DNA from: JAGRGG01 sp965217265 | GTDB lineage: Bacteria; Pseudomonadota; Alphaproteobacteria; Geminicoccales; Geminicoccaceae | DNA: 64,000 bases | Direction of reading: 5' to 3' | NCBI GenBank assembly: GCA_965217265.1 | Contig: CBDCHP010000013.1 | Location: 62,001-126,000, forward strand | Shown: positions 19,339 to 28,016 of the stretch, piece by piece | Numbering within the stretch: the first letter of the stretch is position 1 | Layout of the letters: the number at the start of each line of letters is the position of its first letter | Program-made: the position numbers and the translations under genes | Notes under the pieces: model-generated | What the model was told of the DNA's origin: nothing | Seen by the model: the letters and a program-made list of their open reading frames with translations, nothing else | The model's database searches: none

Positions 19339-20141
19339 TAACCCCCCGGCAGCACCACGACCGTCGGCCGATCCGGCAGCGTCGCGGCCGAGACGGTGAT
19401 CTCGGGCTCGGGCGACATCTCGACGGCGTAGCCGTCGAGATGGGCGAGGAAGCCTTTGAGGACCCCGGCCGAGAAGTAGTGCATCGGCAGGACCATCCGG
19501 GCACCCGTGACGCGAACCGACTCGGCCATCGCGGCGTGGCTCGACGTGTAGACCCCGTCCGCCGGCGCCATGACGATGTCGAGTTGACCGATCCAGCCGA
19601 GGTCGGCGTAAGAGAGCGCGTGGTGCAGGTGGCCGAGGTGGCCGATGCACAAGTCCGCCACCTCGAAGACGAAGATCGAGTTGCCGTCGACGATCCGGCC
19701 CTGCCCGAAGCCGCGAATGTCGCTCGGCACGCTGCGGATCAGCACGTCCTCGATCTGGACGTGGTGGTTGGCGGGACCGCCTTGGAGGTTCCAGCCGGGC
19801 AGGACGTGCGCGATCTTCGGATCGGGGCTGGTGGTGTAGTGCGTCGCGTGACCGCGGTTCATCGTCACGACGTCGGGCACGACGCCGGGGCCGGCGTTGC
19901 CGTCGTAGTCGGTGGCGATCGTCAGCCCGCCCGGGCTCTCGATCAGGAAGGTCGCGTGGCCGATGAAGCGCAAGCGCACCGCGTCACCCCCGGCCTGGAG
20001 CGGCACGTAGCGCACCGGCAGCGTCGTCGGCGCCGCGTTCGCCATGACGAGGCAGCGGCTGGGCGGGTAATCCTGGGCCATCGCGGCCGTCGCCGCGCCA
20101 AAGCAGCAAGCGAGCCCGAGCGTCAATCGCAGCACCATCAT
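19338..20141 (-). CDS. Secreted MBL-fold protein with a non-canonical metal motif
   Basis: 267 residues with a signal peptide (MMVLRLTLGLACCFGAATAAMA|Q in outline). The UlaG-like fold is seen in RLRFIGHATFLIESPGG and the late MVLPMHYFS. The usual HxHxDH is replaced by MNRGHATHYT, followed by PDPKIAHVLPGW. A second His-rich segment (CIGHLGHLHHAL) fits the fold. The subgroup is periplasmic and its substrate is unknown. It is not in an operon: copy A of the palindromic element lies downstream, and hflX ends 97 bp before its start. Confidence 0.8.
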   Translation of the reverse strand: MMVLRLTLGLACCFGAATAAMAQDYPPSRCLVMANAAPTTLPVRYVPLQAGGDAVRLRFIGHATFLIESPGGLTIATDYDGNAGPGVVPDVVTMNRGHATHYTTSPDPKIAHVLPGWNLQGGPANHHVQIEDVLIRSVPSDIRGFGQGRIVDGNSIFVFEVADLCIGHLGHLHHALSYADLGWIGQLDIVMAPADGVYTSSHAAMAESVRVTGARMVLPMHYFSAGVLKGFLAHLDGYAVEMSPEPEITVSAATLPDRPTVVVLPGG

Positions 20142-20238
20142 CTCATCCCTTTTTCGCCGAGCCTATCCCTCACCCATTACCTAAGGCGACGGGCGCGTGG
20201 AGAAAGCCTGACCCCGACGGACGAGGGCGCGCGGGGCC

Positions 20239-21561
20239 TCAGCCGTTCGGCGGGGGCTTGAGGCGCTGCATCAGCCGTCCCCGCGCCGCTTTGGGCAGGG
20301 CGACCCGGACCCTGGTCCCCTCCTCGCCGTCCTCACGGGTGAGCATCCGGCCTTGCTGGTGCAGCCAGGAGAGGACGTCGCCTTGGTCGTGACCGAGGGC
20401 GAGGTCAAGTACCTCGTCGTCCTCGGCGAGCACGGCGTCGACGCGGGTCAAGAGGGTTTCGATCCCGACCCCGCTCAGGGCCGACACGGGCACCACGTCG
20501 GGCCTGGCGGCGGTGTCGGCGTCGAGGCGCGCCAACTCGTCGGGCTTCAGACGGTCGATCTTGTTCCACACCTCGATCAGCCGATGCTCGGGCGCGCCCG
20601 GATCGACGCCGAGGTCGCGCAGGACCCCGATCACGTCGCGCGCCTGCGCGTCGGCGGCGGCGTGGCTGATGTCGCGCACGTGCAAGATCAAGTCGGCGGA
20701 CAAGACCTCTTCGAGCGTCGCACGAAAGGACGCTACAAGCGTCGTTGGGAGGTCGGTGATGAAGCCCACCGTGTCGGAGAGGATGACGTTGCGGCCCGAG
20801 GGCAGCTTGACCACGCGCATGGTCGGGTCGAGGGTGGCGAACAACTGGTCGGCCGCGAACACCTCGGCCCCGGTCACGCGGTTGAACAGGGTCGACTTGC
20901 CGGCGTTGGTGTAGCCGACCAGCGCCACGACCGGGTAGGGCACGCGCCCCCGCGCCTCGCGGTGCAGACCGCGGGTGCGCTTCACGTCCTCCAGGTCGCG
21001 CTTGAGCCCGGCGATCCGGTCGTCGATCCGGCGGCGGTCGAGCTCGATCTGCCGTTCGCCAGGGCCACCCATGAAGCCGCCGCCGCCGCGCTGCCGCTCC
21101 AGGTGGGTCCAGGAGCGAACGAGGCGCGAGCGCTGGTAGGTGAGCGCCGCGAGATCGACCTGCATCACGCCCTCGCGCGTGCGGGCGCGCTCGCCGAAGA
21201 TCTCCAGGATGAGGCCGGTACGGTCGATGACCTTGGTCTTCCAGGCCCGCTCCAGGTTGCGCTGCTGCACAGGGCTGAGTTGTCCATCGACGACGACGAC
21301 GGTGACGGGTTCGGCTTCGAGGGTGACGCCGATCTCGCCGACCTTGCCGCTGCCGAGCAGCGTCGCGGGCCGTAGGCCGCGCAAAGGCGCCATCGCCGTG
21401 GCGGCGACGTCGAGGCCGATCGCGGCGGCGAGCCCGACCGCCTCGTCGAGCCTGGCCTCGGCGCGCTCGGCCGCCGCCGCGTCGTCGGCGAGGTAAGGAT
21501 GGACGACGAACGCACGCTCGTCGAGCGCCGCGTTCGCGCCGTCGGCCGTCTCTGGGTTCAG
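20239..21561 (-). CDS. hflX: GTPase HflX, apparently starting at a CTG codon
   Basis: 440 residues if started at CTG 21561. HflX is a ribosome-splitting GTPase active under stress. The N-terminal domain (RAFVVHPYLADD ... EARLDEAVGLAAAIGLDV) leads into RPATLLGSGKVGEIG. The glycine-rich linker GGGGFMGGPGERQIE and the G domain follow: GYTNAGKSTL (G1), TLDPT, DTVGFITDLP (G3), NKIDRL (G4). The first in-frame ATG is 21391-21393, which would remove ~56 conserved residues. No ATG, GTG or TTG lies upstream in frame. CTG overlaps the hfq stop codon as CTGA, which fits translational coupling. Confidence 0.88.
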   Translation of the reverse strand: MNPETADGANAALDERAFVVHPYLADDAAAAERAEARLDEAVGLAAAIGLDVAATAMAPLRGLRPATLLGSGKVGEIGVTLEAEPVTVVVVDGQLSPVQQRNLERAWKTKVIDRTGLILEIFGERARTREGVMQVDLAALTYQRSRLVRSWTHLERQRGGGGFMGGPGERQIELDRRRIDDRIAGLKRDLEDVKRTRGLHREARGRVPYPVVALVGYTNAGKSTLFNRVTGAEVFAADQLFATLDPTMRVVKLPSGRNVILSDTVGFITDLPTTLVASFRATLEEVLSADLILHVRDISHAAADAQARDVIGVLRDLGVDPGAPEHRLIEVWNKIDRLKPDELARLDADTAARPDVVPVSALSGVGIETLLTRVDAVLAEDDEVLDLALGHDQGDVLSWLHQQGRMLTREDGEEGTRVRVALPKAARGRLMQRLKPPPNG

Positions 21562-21827
21562 TTGCGCTCGCCCTCGGGCTGCCGGGCCTCGTCCTGCGCC
21601 GGATCGTAGAGCCGCACCGCCGCGGACGGCATCACCGTCGAGACCGCGTGCTTGTAGACCAATTGGACGTGGCCGTCGCGGCGAAGCAGCAGGCAGAAGT
21701 TGTCGAACGAACTGATATTGCCCTGCAATTTGACGCCGTTGATCAGAAAAATCGTCACGGGTATCTTGTTCTTGCGGACGTAGTTCAAGAACACGTCCTG
21801 CAAATTTTGTTGTTTTTCGGCCGCCAT
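21558..21827 (-). CDS. hfq: RNA chaperone Hfq
   Basis: 89 residues. The Sm1 motif is NLQDVFLNYVRKNKIPVTIFL in two parts; Sm2 is YKHAVSTVMPS. It forms hexamers that pair small RNAs with mRNAs. The order hfq-hflX is conserved across proteobacteria. The stop codon overlaps the presumed CTG start of hflX. The promoter should lie in the 180-bp gap after dat, where I recognise no box. Confidence 0.97.
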   Translation of the reverse strand: MAAEKQQNLQDVFLNYVRKNKIPVTIFLINGVKLQGNISSFDNFCLLLRRDGHVQLVYKHAVSTVMPSAAVRLYDPAQDEARQPEGERN

Positions 21828-21975
21828 GGCTCGTTTCCCCGTCAGGTCTTATTTCTCTTGCCGCTACCGTACCGAACCGGCGTCACGGTAGGCACGAAGG
21901 CGCCGCAAACTGTCTTGCAGTGTCACAGCTTGAGATAACCCCACCTTGCCTGCCCTGCAAGCGCCGTGGGCGGCA

Positions 21976-22008
21976 AAGTTGCTGGCTGAGGCCAGTTTTC
22001 ACCAACTT
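21976..22008 (-). terminator. Hairpin downstream of dat
   Basis: On the minus strand an outer AAGTTG/CAACTT stem and an inner CTGGC-CTCA-GCCAG stem start at the dat stop codon and are followed by TTTG. It probably ends the dat transcript before hfq. Confidence 0.5.
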
Positions 22009-22872
22009 CTAGTGGAACCTTGAGTCCAGTTCGGCCGCCTCGGCGTAGAGAGCCTGGAGGCGCGCGGTCACCGTACCGGGATGGCCGTTGCCGACCGTCC
22101 GGTCGTCGATGCGCACGACCGGCAGGACGAAGGACGACGTGCTCGTGACGAACGCCTCACGCGCCGCGCGCGCCTCGTCCAGGGTGAAGGCGCGCTCCTC
22201 GACCGGGATCCCGTCCGCGCGGGCGACTTCGAGGACGCGCGAGCGGGTGATGCCGCCCAGGATATCGTGGCCCAAGGGGTGCGTGCGAAGCGTGCCGTCG
22301 GCGTCGACGATCCAGGCGTTGGACGAGCTGGCCTCGGTCACCGTGCCGTCGGGCAAATAAAGCCACGCCTCGTAGCAGCCGGCGTCCTTCGCCTCTTGCT
22401 TGGCGAGCGCGTTGGGCAGGAGCGACACCGACTTGATGTCGCAACGCGCCCAGCGCTCGTCGGGCAGGGTGACGACCCCCACCCCTTCGCGCCACTGGGT
22501 CGGGTTCGGCAACGATGCGCGGCGGACGACGACGACGAGGTTGGGTTTGAGGTCCTTGGCGTAGAGGTGGTTGCGCGGCGCCGTGCCGCGGCTGATCTGG
22601 AGGTAGACCGTCGCCTCGCGCAGCCGGTTGCGGCGCAGCGTCTCGTCGATGACCTGGCGAAGGGCACCGCGCGTCATCGGCATGGCGATGCCCAGCTCGC
22701 CGAGCGAGCGTTCGAGGCGGTCCATGTGCCGGGCCACATCCTTCGGCTCGCCCCCCACGACCTTCATCACCTCGTAGACCCCGTCGGCGAACTGGTAGCC
22801 GCGGTCCTCGACCGGCACGGCCGGGCGGGAGACCGCCTGATAGCGCCCGTTGACGTAGGCGACGCGCGCCAT
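22009..22872 (-). CDS. dat: D-amino-acid aminotransferase (class IV, PLP-dependent)
   Basis: 287 residues of the branched-chain/D-amino-acid aminotransferase fold. VEDRGYQFADGVYEVMKV near the N-terminus, YLQISRGTAPRNH, the PLP-lysine region CDIKSVSLLPN (K at ~147) and GTVTEASSSNAWIV are all diagnostic of D-alanine transaminases. It interconverts D-alanine and D-glutamate, feeding peptidoglycan synthesis. It is separated from trkA by a 12-bp-stem hairpin, so it is probably transcribed on its own. Confidence 0.9.
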   Translation of the reverse strand: MARVAYVNGRYQAVSRPAVPVEDRGYQFADGVYEVMKVVGGEPKDVARHMDRLERSLGELGIAMPMTRGALRQVIDETLRRNRLREATVYLQISRGTAPRNHLYAKDLKPNLVVVVRRASLPNPTQWREGVGVVTLPDERWARCDIKSVSLLPNALAKQEAKDAGCYEAWLYLPDGTVTEASSSNAWIVDADGTLRTHPLGHDILGGITRSRVLEVARADGIPVEERAFTLDEARAAREAFVTSTSSFVLPVVRIDDRTVGNGHPGTVTARLQALYAEAAELDSRFH

Positions 22873-22892
22873 GCGTTTCTCTCCTAGTTTGT

Positions 22893-22936
22893 TCCGTCCA
22901 GCCTACCGGCCCTTGGCCTACTTGAGGCTGGACGGA
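22893..22936. terminator. Perfect 12-bp stem between trkA and dat
   Basis: TCCGTCCAGCCT (22893-22904) pairs exactly with AGGCTGGACGGA (22925-22936) around a 20-nt loop. It has no U-tract. It lies downstream of the trkA stop and upstream of dat, probably marking the end of the ntr-trkA transcript. Confidence 0.5.
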
Positions 22937-22971
22937 GGGGCCTGTCCGCGAGGATCTAGTAGGCTTTGCGG

Positions 22972-24348
22972 CTAGAAGTAGTCCAACCGCACCGCGAACA
23001 ACTGCTCGACACGCTTCACGACGTCGTTGCGCGCGACCAGGATGACCCGGTCCTTGGGCTCGATGACCGTGTTGCTGCGCGGCATGACGACGGCGTCGTC
23101 GCGGATGATGGCGCCGACGATCAGCCCGCCGTGCGGGCGCAGCTCCTTCAAGGGCTTGCCGACGAGCGGCGAGGTTTCAAGCGCCTCGGCCTCGTAGATC
23201 TCGGCCTCGCCGTCGCGGATGCTGTGCACCGACTTCAAGCGGCCGCGGCGGACGTGCTGCAGGACCGAGGAGACCGTCGTCTCGCGCGGGTTGATGGTGA
23301 CGTCGATGCCGATGCGCCGCGTGATCAGGTCGTAGGTCGAGTTGTTGACCAGCGCCAGCGCCCGACCGTCGCCGAGGCGCTTGCCGAGCAGCGCCGTCAT
23401 GATGTTGATCTCGTCGTTGTTGGTGACGCCGACGATCGCCTGCGCCGTGCGGGCGTTGGCCTCGTCGAGGATCTCGCGATCGCGCGCGTCGCCTTGCAGG
23501 ACGATCGTGCGCTTGAGGTGGTCGGCGACGTAGGCGGCGCGCTCGGGATTGTTCTCGATCAGCTTGATCGAGAGGTTGGTGAACCGCTTTTCCAAGATGC
23601 GCGCCAGGAACATGCCGATATTGCCGCCGCCGGCGATGATCACCCGCTCCGACATGCGCTGGCCGTAGCCGAACGCCGGCAGCGCCCGCTCCAGGTGCTT
23701 GGTCTCGACGACGACGTGGACCTCGTCGTGGGCGAGGAGCTGGTCGTCGGCGTCGGGGATGAAGAACTTCTCCTCGCGCACGACGCCGACGCAGATCAGG
23801 TGCAGGTTCGGGAACAGGTAGGTCAACTGGCGCAGGGGCGTGTTGATGATCGGCGTCTCGGGCGTGCAGCGAAGTGCGATCAGCCGCACCTTGTCGTCGG
23901 CGAAGGGGACGACGGTCAAGGCGCCCGGCACTTCGAGCCGAAGCGCGATCGCCTGCGCCACCTCGACCTCGGGCGAGATGATGACGTCGATCGGCATGTG
24001 ATCGCGGCGAAACAGGTTGTGCCAGCGGCCCTGCAGGTAGTCCTGGCTGCGCACCCGGGCGATCTTGGTCGGCACGTTGAACAAGGAGTGCGCCACTTGG
24101 CAGGCCATCATGTTGACCTCGTCGCCCTGCGTCACGGCGATCAGCATGTCGGCATCGGGGGCGCCGGCCTGCTCCAGCGTGCCGGGATGCGAGGCGTGGC
24201 CGACGATCGCCTGGAGGTCGACCGTGTCGCCGATCTTGCGCACCAAGTCCGGGCGCTGGTCGATGATCGTGACGTCGTTGCCGGCCGCCGCCAAGTAGCG
24301 GCCGATATTGTAGCCGACGAGGCCGGCACCGGCGATGATGACCTTCAA
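22972..24348 (-). CDS. trkA: Trk potassium uptake peripheral subunit TrkA
   Basis: 458 residues. Two RCK halves are each opened by a Rossmann dinucleotide motif: GAGLVGYNIGRYLAAAG at the start and IAGGGNIGMFLARIL near residue 236. Each is followed by a TrkA-C domain. The protein gates the TrkH/G channel from the cytoplasmic side in response to NAD(H). It is 6 bp downstream of ntrX, an order common in Rhodospirillales, so it is likely co-transcribed with the ntr genes. No trkH is in the window. Confidence 0.95.
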   Translation of the reverse strand: MKVIIAGAGLVGYNIGRYLAAAGNDVTIIDQRPDLVRKIGDTVDLQAIVGHASHPGTLEQAGAPDADMLIAVTQGDEVNMMACQVAHSLFNVPTKIARVRSQDYLQGRWHNLFRRDHMPIDVIISPEVEVAQAIALRLEVPGALTVVPFADDKVRLIALRCTPETPIINTPLRQLTYLFPNLHLICVGVVREEKFFIPDADDQLLAHDEVHVVVETKHLERALPAFGYGQRMSERVIIAGGGNIGMFLARILEKRFTNLSIKLIENNPERAAYVADHLKRTIVLQGDARDREILDEANARTAQAIVGVTNNDEINIMTALLGKRLGDGRALALVNNSTYDLITRRIGIDVTINPRETTVSSVLQHVRRGRLKSVHSIRDGEAEIYEAEALETSPLVGKPLKELRPHGGLIVGAIIRDDAVVMPRSNTVIEPKDRVILVARNDVVKRVEQLFAVRLDYF

Positions 24349-24354
24349 TTGCGC

Positions 24355-25740
24355 TCAGTCCTCGCCGCTGTGCAGGCCGAGCGTCTTCAGCTTACGGTGC
24401 AAGGCGGAGCGCTCCATGCCGACGAAATTGGCGGTGCGCGAGATGTTGCCGCCGAAGCGTTGCAACTGCGCTTGCAGGTACGAGCGCTCGAAATGCTCCC
24501 TCGCCTCGCGCAGCGGCATCGAGACCAGTTCGCCGTTCGCCTTCGGGTCCATGCGGCGCGTGGCGCTGTCGGTCAGTTCCGGCGGTAGGCCGCCCGCGCC
24601 GATCGGCGTACGCGCGTCGCCCGGCGCCATGATCAGCATCCACTCGACCGCGTTCTTGAGCTGGCGCACGTCGCCCGGCCAGTCGGTCGTCTGCAAGACC
24701 GCCATCGCCTCGTCGCTGACCGGCCGCGGGTTGAGGCCGGACGAGGTGGCGGCGAGCCGCATGAAGTGGGCGACGAGGTCGGGGATGTCGGTGCGGTGCT
24801 CGGCCAGCGCCGGCACCTCCAGCGGCACGACGTTCAAGCGGTAGTAGAGGTCCTCGCGAAACCGGCCAACCGCCATCTCGGCTTTCAGATCGCGGTTGGT
24901 GATCGCGATGATGCGCACGTCCGACTCGCGCCGATCCTGAGAGCCCATGCGGCTGAAGCTCCGGCCCTGCAAGGCTTTCAAGACCCTGCCCTGGGCGTCG
25001 GGCGGCAAATCGGCGATCTCGTCGAGCAAAAGCGTGCCGTTGTCGGCCCGCTCCAACAGCCCTGGCACCGCCTTTTGCTCCGGGCTCAAGTAGCCCGCCT
25101 CGGCACCGAACAGCTCGACGTCGAGGCGCTCGGGCTCGATGCCGCTCGCGTTCAAGACGACGAACGGCCCGGCGACCCGGCGCGAGCGCTCGTGCAGGAG
25201 GCGGGCGACTACCTCCTTGCCGCATCCGGGCGGGCCGGCAATCAAGACGCGGCTGTTGGTGGGGGCCGCCTTGTCGATCGCTTGGCGCAGCCTCGCGATC
25301 GGCTGTGAGCTGCCGACCAGTTCCGGGCGGCGGACGTGCTTTTTCAGGCTCGCGACCTCGCGGCGCAGGCCTGCCGCCTCCAGCGCCCGCTCGATCGCGA
25401 GCAGGAGACGATCGGCGTTGAACGGCTTCTCGATGAAGTCGTAGGCGCCCTTCTTGATCGCCGCGACCGCGGTCTCGATCGTGCCGTGACCGGAGAACAT
25501 GATGACCGGCAGGTCGGGGAGTGCCGTCTTGATCTGGTCGAGGATCTGCACGCCGTCCAGGCGGCTGCCCTCCAGCCAGATATCGAGCAGCACGAGCGCC
25601 GGCGGGCGCTTGGCCACCTCGCGCAGCGCCTCGTCGCTGTTCGCGGCCCCGCGCGGCTGGTAGCCCTCGTCTTCGAGGACGGCGCCGACAACCTCACGGA
25701 TCGCGGGCTCGTCGTCGACGATCAAAATGTCCTTGTTCAT
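24355..25740 (-). CDS. ntrX: Nitrogen assimilation response regulator NtrX
   Basis: 461 residues: receiver domain (1-120; DDEPAIREVV, phospho-acceptor in LVLLDIW), AAA+ domain (~140-380; GPPGCGKEVVARLL, LLLDEIADLPPDAQGR) and a Fis-type helix-turn-helix at the C-terminus (GGNISRTANFVGMERSALHRKL). The GAFTGA loop that contacts sigma-54 is replaced by GAEAGYL, so it probably does not activate sigma-54, as known for alphaproteobacterial NtrX. It is the partner of the NtrY sensor encoded upstream. Confidence 0.95.
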   Translation of the reverse strand: MNKDILIVDDEPAIREVVGAVLEDEGYQPRGAANSDEALREVAKRPPALVLLDIWLEGSRLDGVQILDQIKTALPDLPVIMFSGHGTIETAVAAIKKGAYDFIEKPFNADRLLLAIERALEAAGLRREVASLKKHVRRPELVGSSQPIARLRQAIDKAAPTNSRVLIAGPPGCGKEVVARLLHERSRRVAGPFVVLNASGIEPERLDVELFGAEAGYLSPEQKAVPGLLERADNGTLLLDEIADLPPDAQGRVLKALQGRSFSRMGSQDRRESDVRIIAITNRDLKAEMAVGRFREDLYYRLNVVPLEVPALAEHRTDIPDLVAHFMRLAATSSGLNPRPVSDEAMAVLQTTDWPGDVRQLKNAVEWMLIMAPGDARTPIGAGGLPPELTDSATRRMDPKANGELVSMPLREAREHFERSYLQAQLQRFGGNISRTANFVGMERSALHRKLKTLGLHSGED

Positions 25741-25785
25741 CTCAAAGGCCCGTCGCCGCAGCAGTTGATGATCCGGTCCGAACGC

Positions 25786-27981
25786 TTAAGCCGGCACGAC
25801 ACGATAGGCCGGAAACACGAGGCTGGCCAGAGCCCCCCCGTTCTGCCCTGAGGAAAGCTCGACCCGGCCTTGATGTTCCTCCATGATCTTGTGGACGATG
25901 GCAAGCCCGAGCCCGGTCCCCTTGGCGCGGGTGGTGACGTAGGGCTCCAGGAGACGGTGGCGCTCGGCCGGGGGAAAGCCGGGGCCGACGTCCTCAATCT
26001 CGACGCGCAGCCCATCGTTGTCTTGACGGACCCGGACCCAAACCTTGGCCTCGCCCCGGGTCGGGTTCTCGCTCATCGCCTGCAAGGCGTTCTGCAAGAG
26101 GTTGGTCAGCGCCTGCTCGATTTTGCCGCCGTCGCAGGCGAGGCGCAGGGGCCCATCAGGCAGGTCGAGGACGAAGGGCACCTTGGACCACGCCGATTGC
26201 TGGAGGAACACGGCGTGGCGCACCAGTTCGCCCAGCTTCTCCTCCTTCATCTTAGGCGCCGGCATTCGGGCGAAGTTGGAGAACTCGCTCACCAAGTGGC
26301 CGATCTGGTCGACCTGCCGGACGATCGTCGTGATGGCACCGACGAAGCTCTCCTTACCCTCGGTGACCTGCGCCGCGTAGCGGCGGTTGAGGCGCTCGGC
26401 CGAGAGGCGGATCGGGGTCAGCGGGTTCTTGATCTCGTGCGCGATCCGCCGCGCCACCTCCGACCATGCCGCTTGACGCTGGGCCGAGAGCAGCGCCGTG
26501 ATGTCGTCGAAGGTGAGGACGTAGCCGCCGACCTCGCCGCCCTGCAGCTGCGCCGCGACGCGCACGAGGAGCGTGCGCTCGGCCCCGTCGCGGCCGATGG
26601 CGACCTGCTGCTCCAAGGTGGCGTGCGGACTCGACTTCGCCTTGGCGAGCAGGGGCACGACCTCGGGCAGGACGGCCTCGACCGGCGAGCCGGCGAGTTC
26701 GCCCCCCTCGCCGCTCAGGAACTCGATCGCCGCGCGGTTCGGCAGGACGACGAAGCCGTCGGCGTCGATGCCCAAGACCCCAGCCGAGACCCCGGCGAGC
26801 ACCGCCTCGGTGAAGCGGCGGCGCTCGTCGAGCTGGCGGTTGGCCTCGATCAGTTCGCGCCGCTGGCTGCCGAGCTGCGAGGTCATGCGGTTGAAGGCGC
26901 GCGACAGGTCTTGGATCTCGTCCTGCTGCCCCGGCCCCTCGGGCACGCGCGCCATGAGGTCGCCCGCCCGCACGCGGTTGGCGGCCTCGACCAGCCGGGC
27001 GATCGGTGCCGCCAAGCGATCGGCGAGGTTCAAACCGACCCAGACCGAGGCGAGCAGGAGCAAGAGTGCCACGATGCCGAACAGGGCAGCCGAGGTGATC
27101 TGGATGCCGCGCCGCTCGCCCTCCATGCGCCGGTACTCGGTCACCATCGCCTGCGTGCGCTGCATGTAGCCCAAGACTTCGGCGTCGACGAAGCGGCCGA
27201 CGTAGAGGTAGGCGTCGCCGAAGCCGTCGAGGCGGACCAGGGCCCGCACCCGGTCGTCGGCGTCCGAGGTCAGCACCACCACCTGCCCGTCGCCGGCGCG
27301 ATCAATGACGTCCGGACCCAGGTTGCCCCACTCCATCGTGAAGCTCAAACCCGTTCGGGCCAGCACGTTGCCGGTGCTGTCGAAGACAACGGCCTCGGTC
27401 AGCGAGCGCACGGCGGCCTGGGCGTTGACCAACGCCTGCAGGCGGTAGGGATCGCCGAACAGCATGGCGCCGTCGCGGTTCAGGTCGCTCGCCATCGCCA
27501 AAGCGTCGGCACGGATGTTCTCTTTGTGCTCTTTGAGATAGGCCTCGGCGACGTTGAGCGAGTTGGTGAGCGCGGTTCGGATCCGGTCCGAGAACCACGT
27601 CTCAAGCCCGGAACTCAAGAAGAAGACCGAGAACAAGGAGACGACGATAGCGGGCGCCACGGCGACGACGGCGAACAGCGCCACGAGCTTGCCGTGCAGC
27701 TTGGAGCCGGCGAGCCCGCTCTTGCGCTCCAGCCACAAGCGCACGAGCCGCCTCGCCACGATGAGCCCGAGCAGGAGCAGGATCACGAGGTCCAGGTTCA
27801 GCAAGAACAAGACCGTGTGGATCGAGCTGCCGTAGGGAGGCGTCTGGAAGATGACGAGGTAGGTCATGAAGCCCGCGATCACGGCGAGCACGACGAGGAA
27901 CAGCGCCAAGCGCCGCTCGACGTCGATGCGCCGAAAGCGGGCGATGAGACCGGGCTCGATCAAGCGGAGCGACGAGAGCAC
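25786..27981 (-). CDS. ntrY: Membrane sensor histidine kinase NtrY
   Basis: 731 residues from a GTG at 27981. The N-terminus has three to four membrane helices (LALFLVVLAVIAGFMTYLVIF first). A large periplasmic sensor region runs to a helix at ~300 (ALFGIVALLLLLASVWVGL). HAMP, a PAS domain and the HisKA H-box VARRIAHEIKNPLTPIRLSAE follow, then N, G1 and G2 boxes (TNLLQNALQA, VEDVGPGF, GTGLGLAIV). It phosphorylates NtrX in nitrogen and redox control. It follows ntrC by 35 bp and precedes ntrX by 45 bp. Confidence 0.95.
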   Translation of the reverse strand: MLSSLRLIEPGLIARFRRIDVERRLALFLVVLAVIAGFMTYLVIFQTPPYGSSIHTVLFLLNLDLVILLLLGLIVARRLVRLWLERKSGLAGSKLHGKLVALFAVVAVAPAIVVSLFSVFFLSSGLETWFSDRIRTALTNSLNVAEAYLKEHKENIRADALAMASDLNRDGAMLFGDPYRLQALVNAQAAVRSLTEAVVFDSTGNVLARTGLSFTMEWGNLGPDVIDRAGDGQVVVLTSDADDRVRALVRLDGFGDAYLYVGRFVDAEVLGYMQRTQAMVTEYRRMEGERRGIQITSAALFGIVALLLLLASVWVGLNLADRLAAPIARLVEAANRVRAGDLMARVPEGPGQQDEIQDLSRAFNRMTSQLGSQRRELIEANRQLDERRRFTEAVLAGVSAGVLGIDADGFVVLPNRAAIEFLSGEGGELAGSPVEAVLPEVVPLLAKAKSSPHATLEQQVAIGRDGAERTLLVRVAAQLQGGEVGGYVLTFDDITALLSAQRQAAWSEVARRIAHEIKNPLTPIRLSAERLNRRYAAQVTEGKESFVGAITTIVRQVDQIGHLVSEFSNFARMPAPKMKEEKLGELVRHAVFLQQSAWSKVPFVLDLPDGPLRLACDGGKIEQALTNLLQNALQAMSENPTRGEAKVWVRVRQDNDGLRVEIEDVGPGFPPAERHRLLEPYVTTRAKGTGLGLAIVHKIMEEHQGRVELSSGQNGGALASLVFPAYRVVPA

Positions 27982-28016
27982 AGGCGCGCGGCTTTCCCTG
28001 ATGGCTTACAGCCCGG

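Noticed and set aside
22966..24588. Plus-strand 540-codon frame opposite trkA
   Set aside because: Antisense shadow of trkA/ntrX; no recognisable motif or ribosome-binding site.
24355..25740. NtrX as a sigma-54 activator
   Set aside because: The GAFTGA loop is replaced by GAEAGYL, consistent with alphaproteobacterial NtrX acting without sigma-54.
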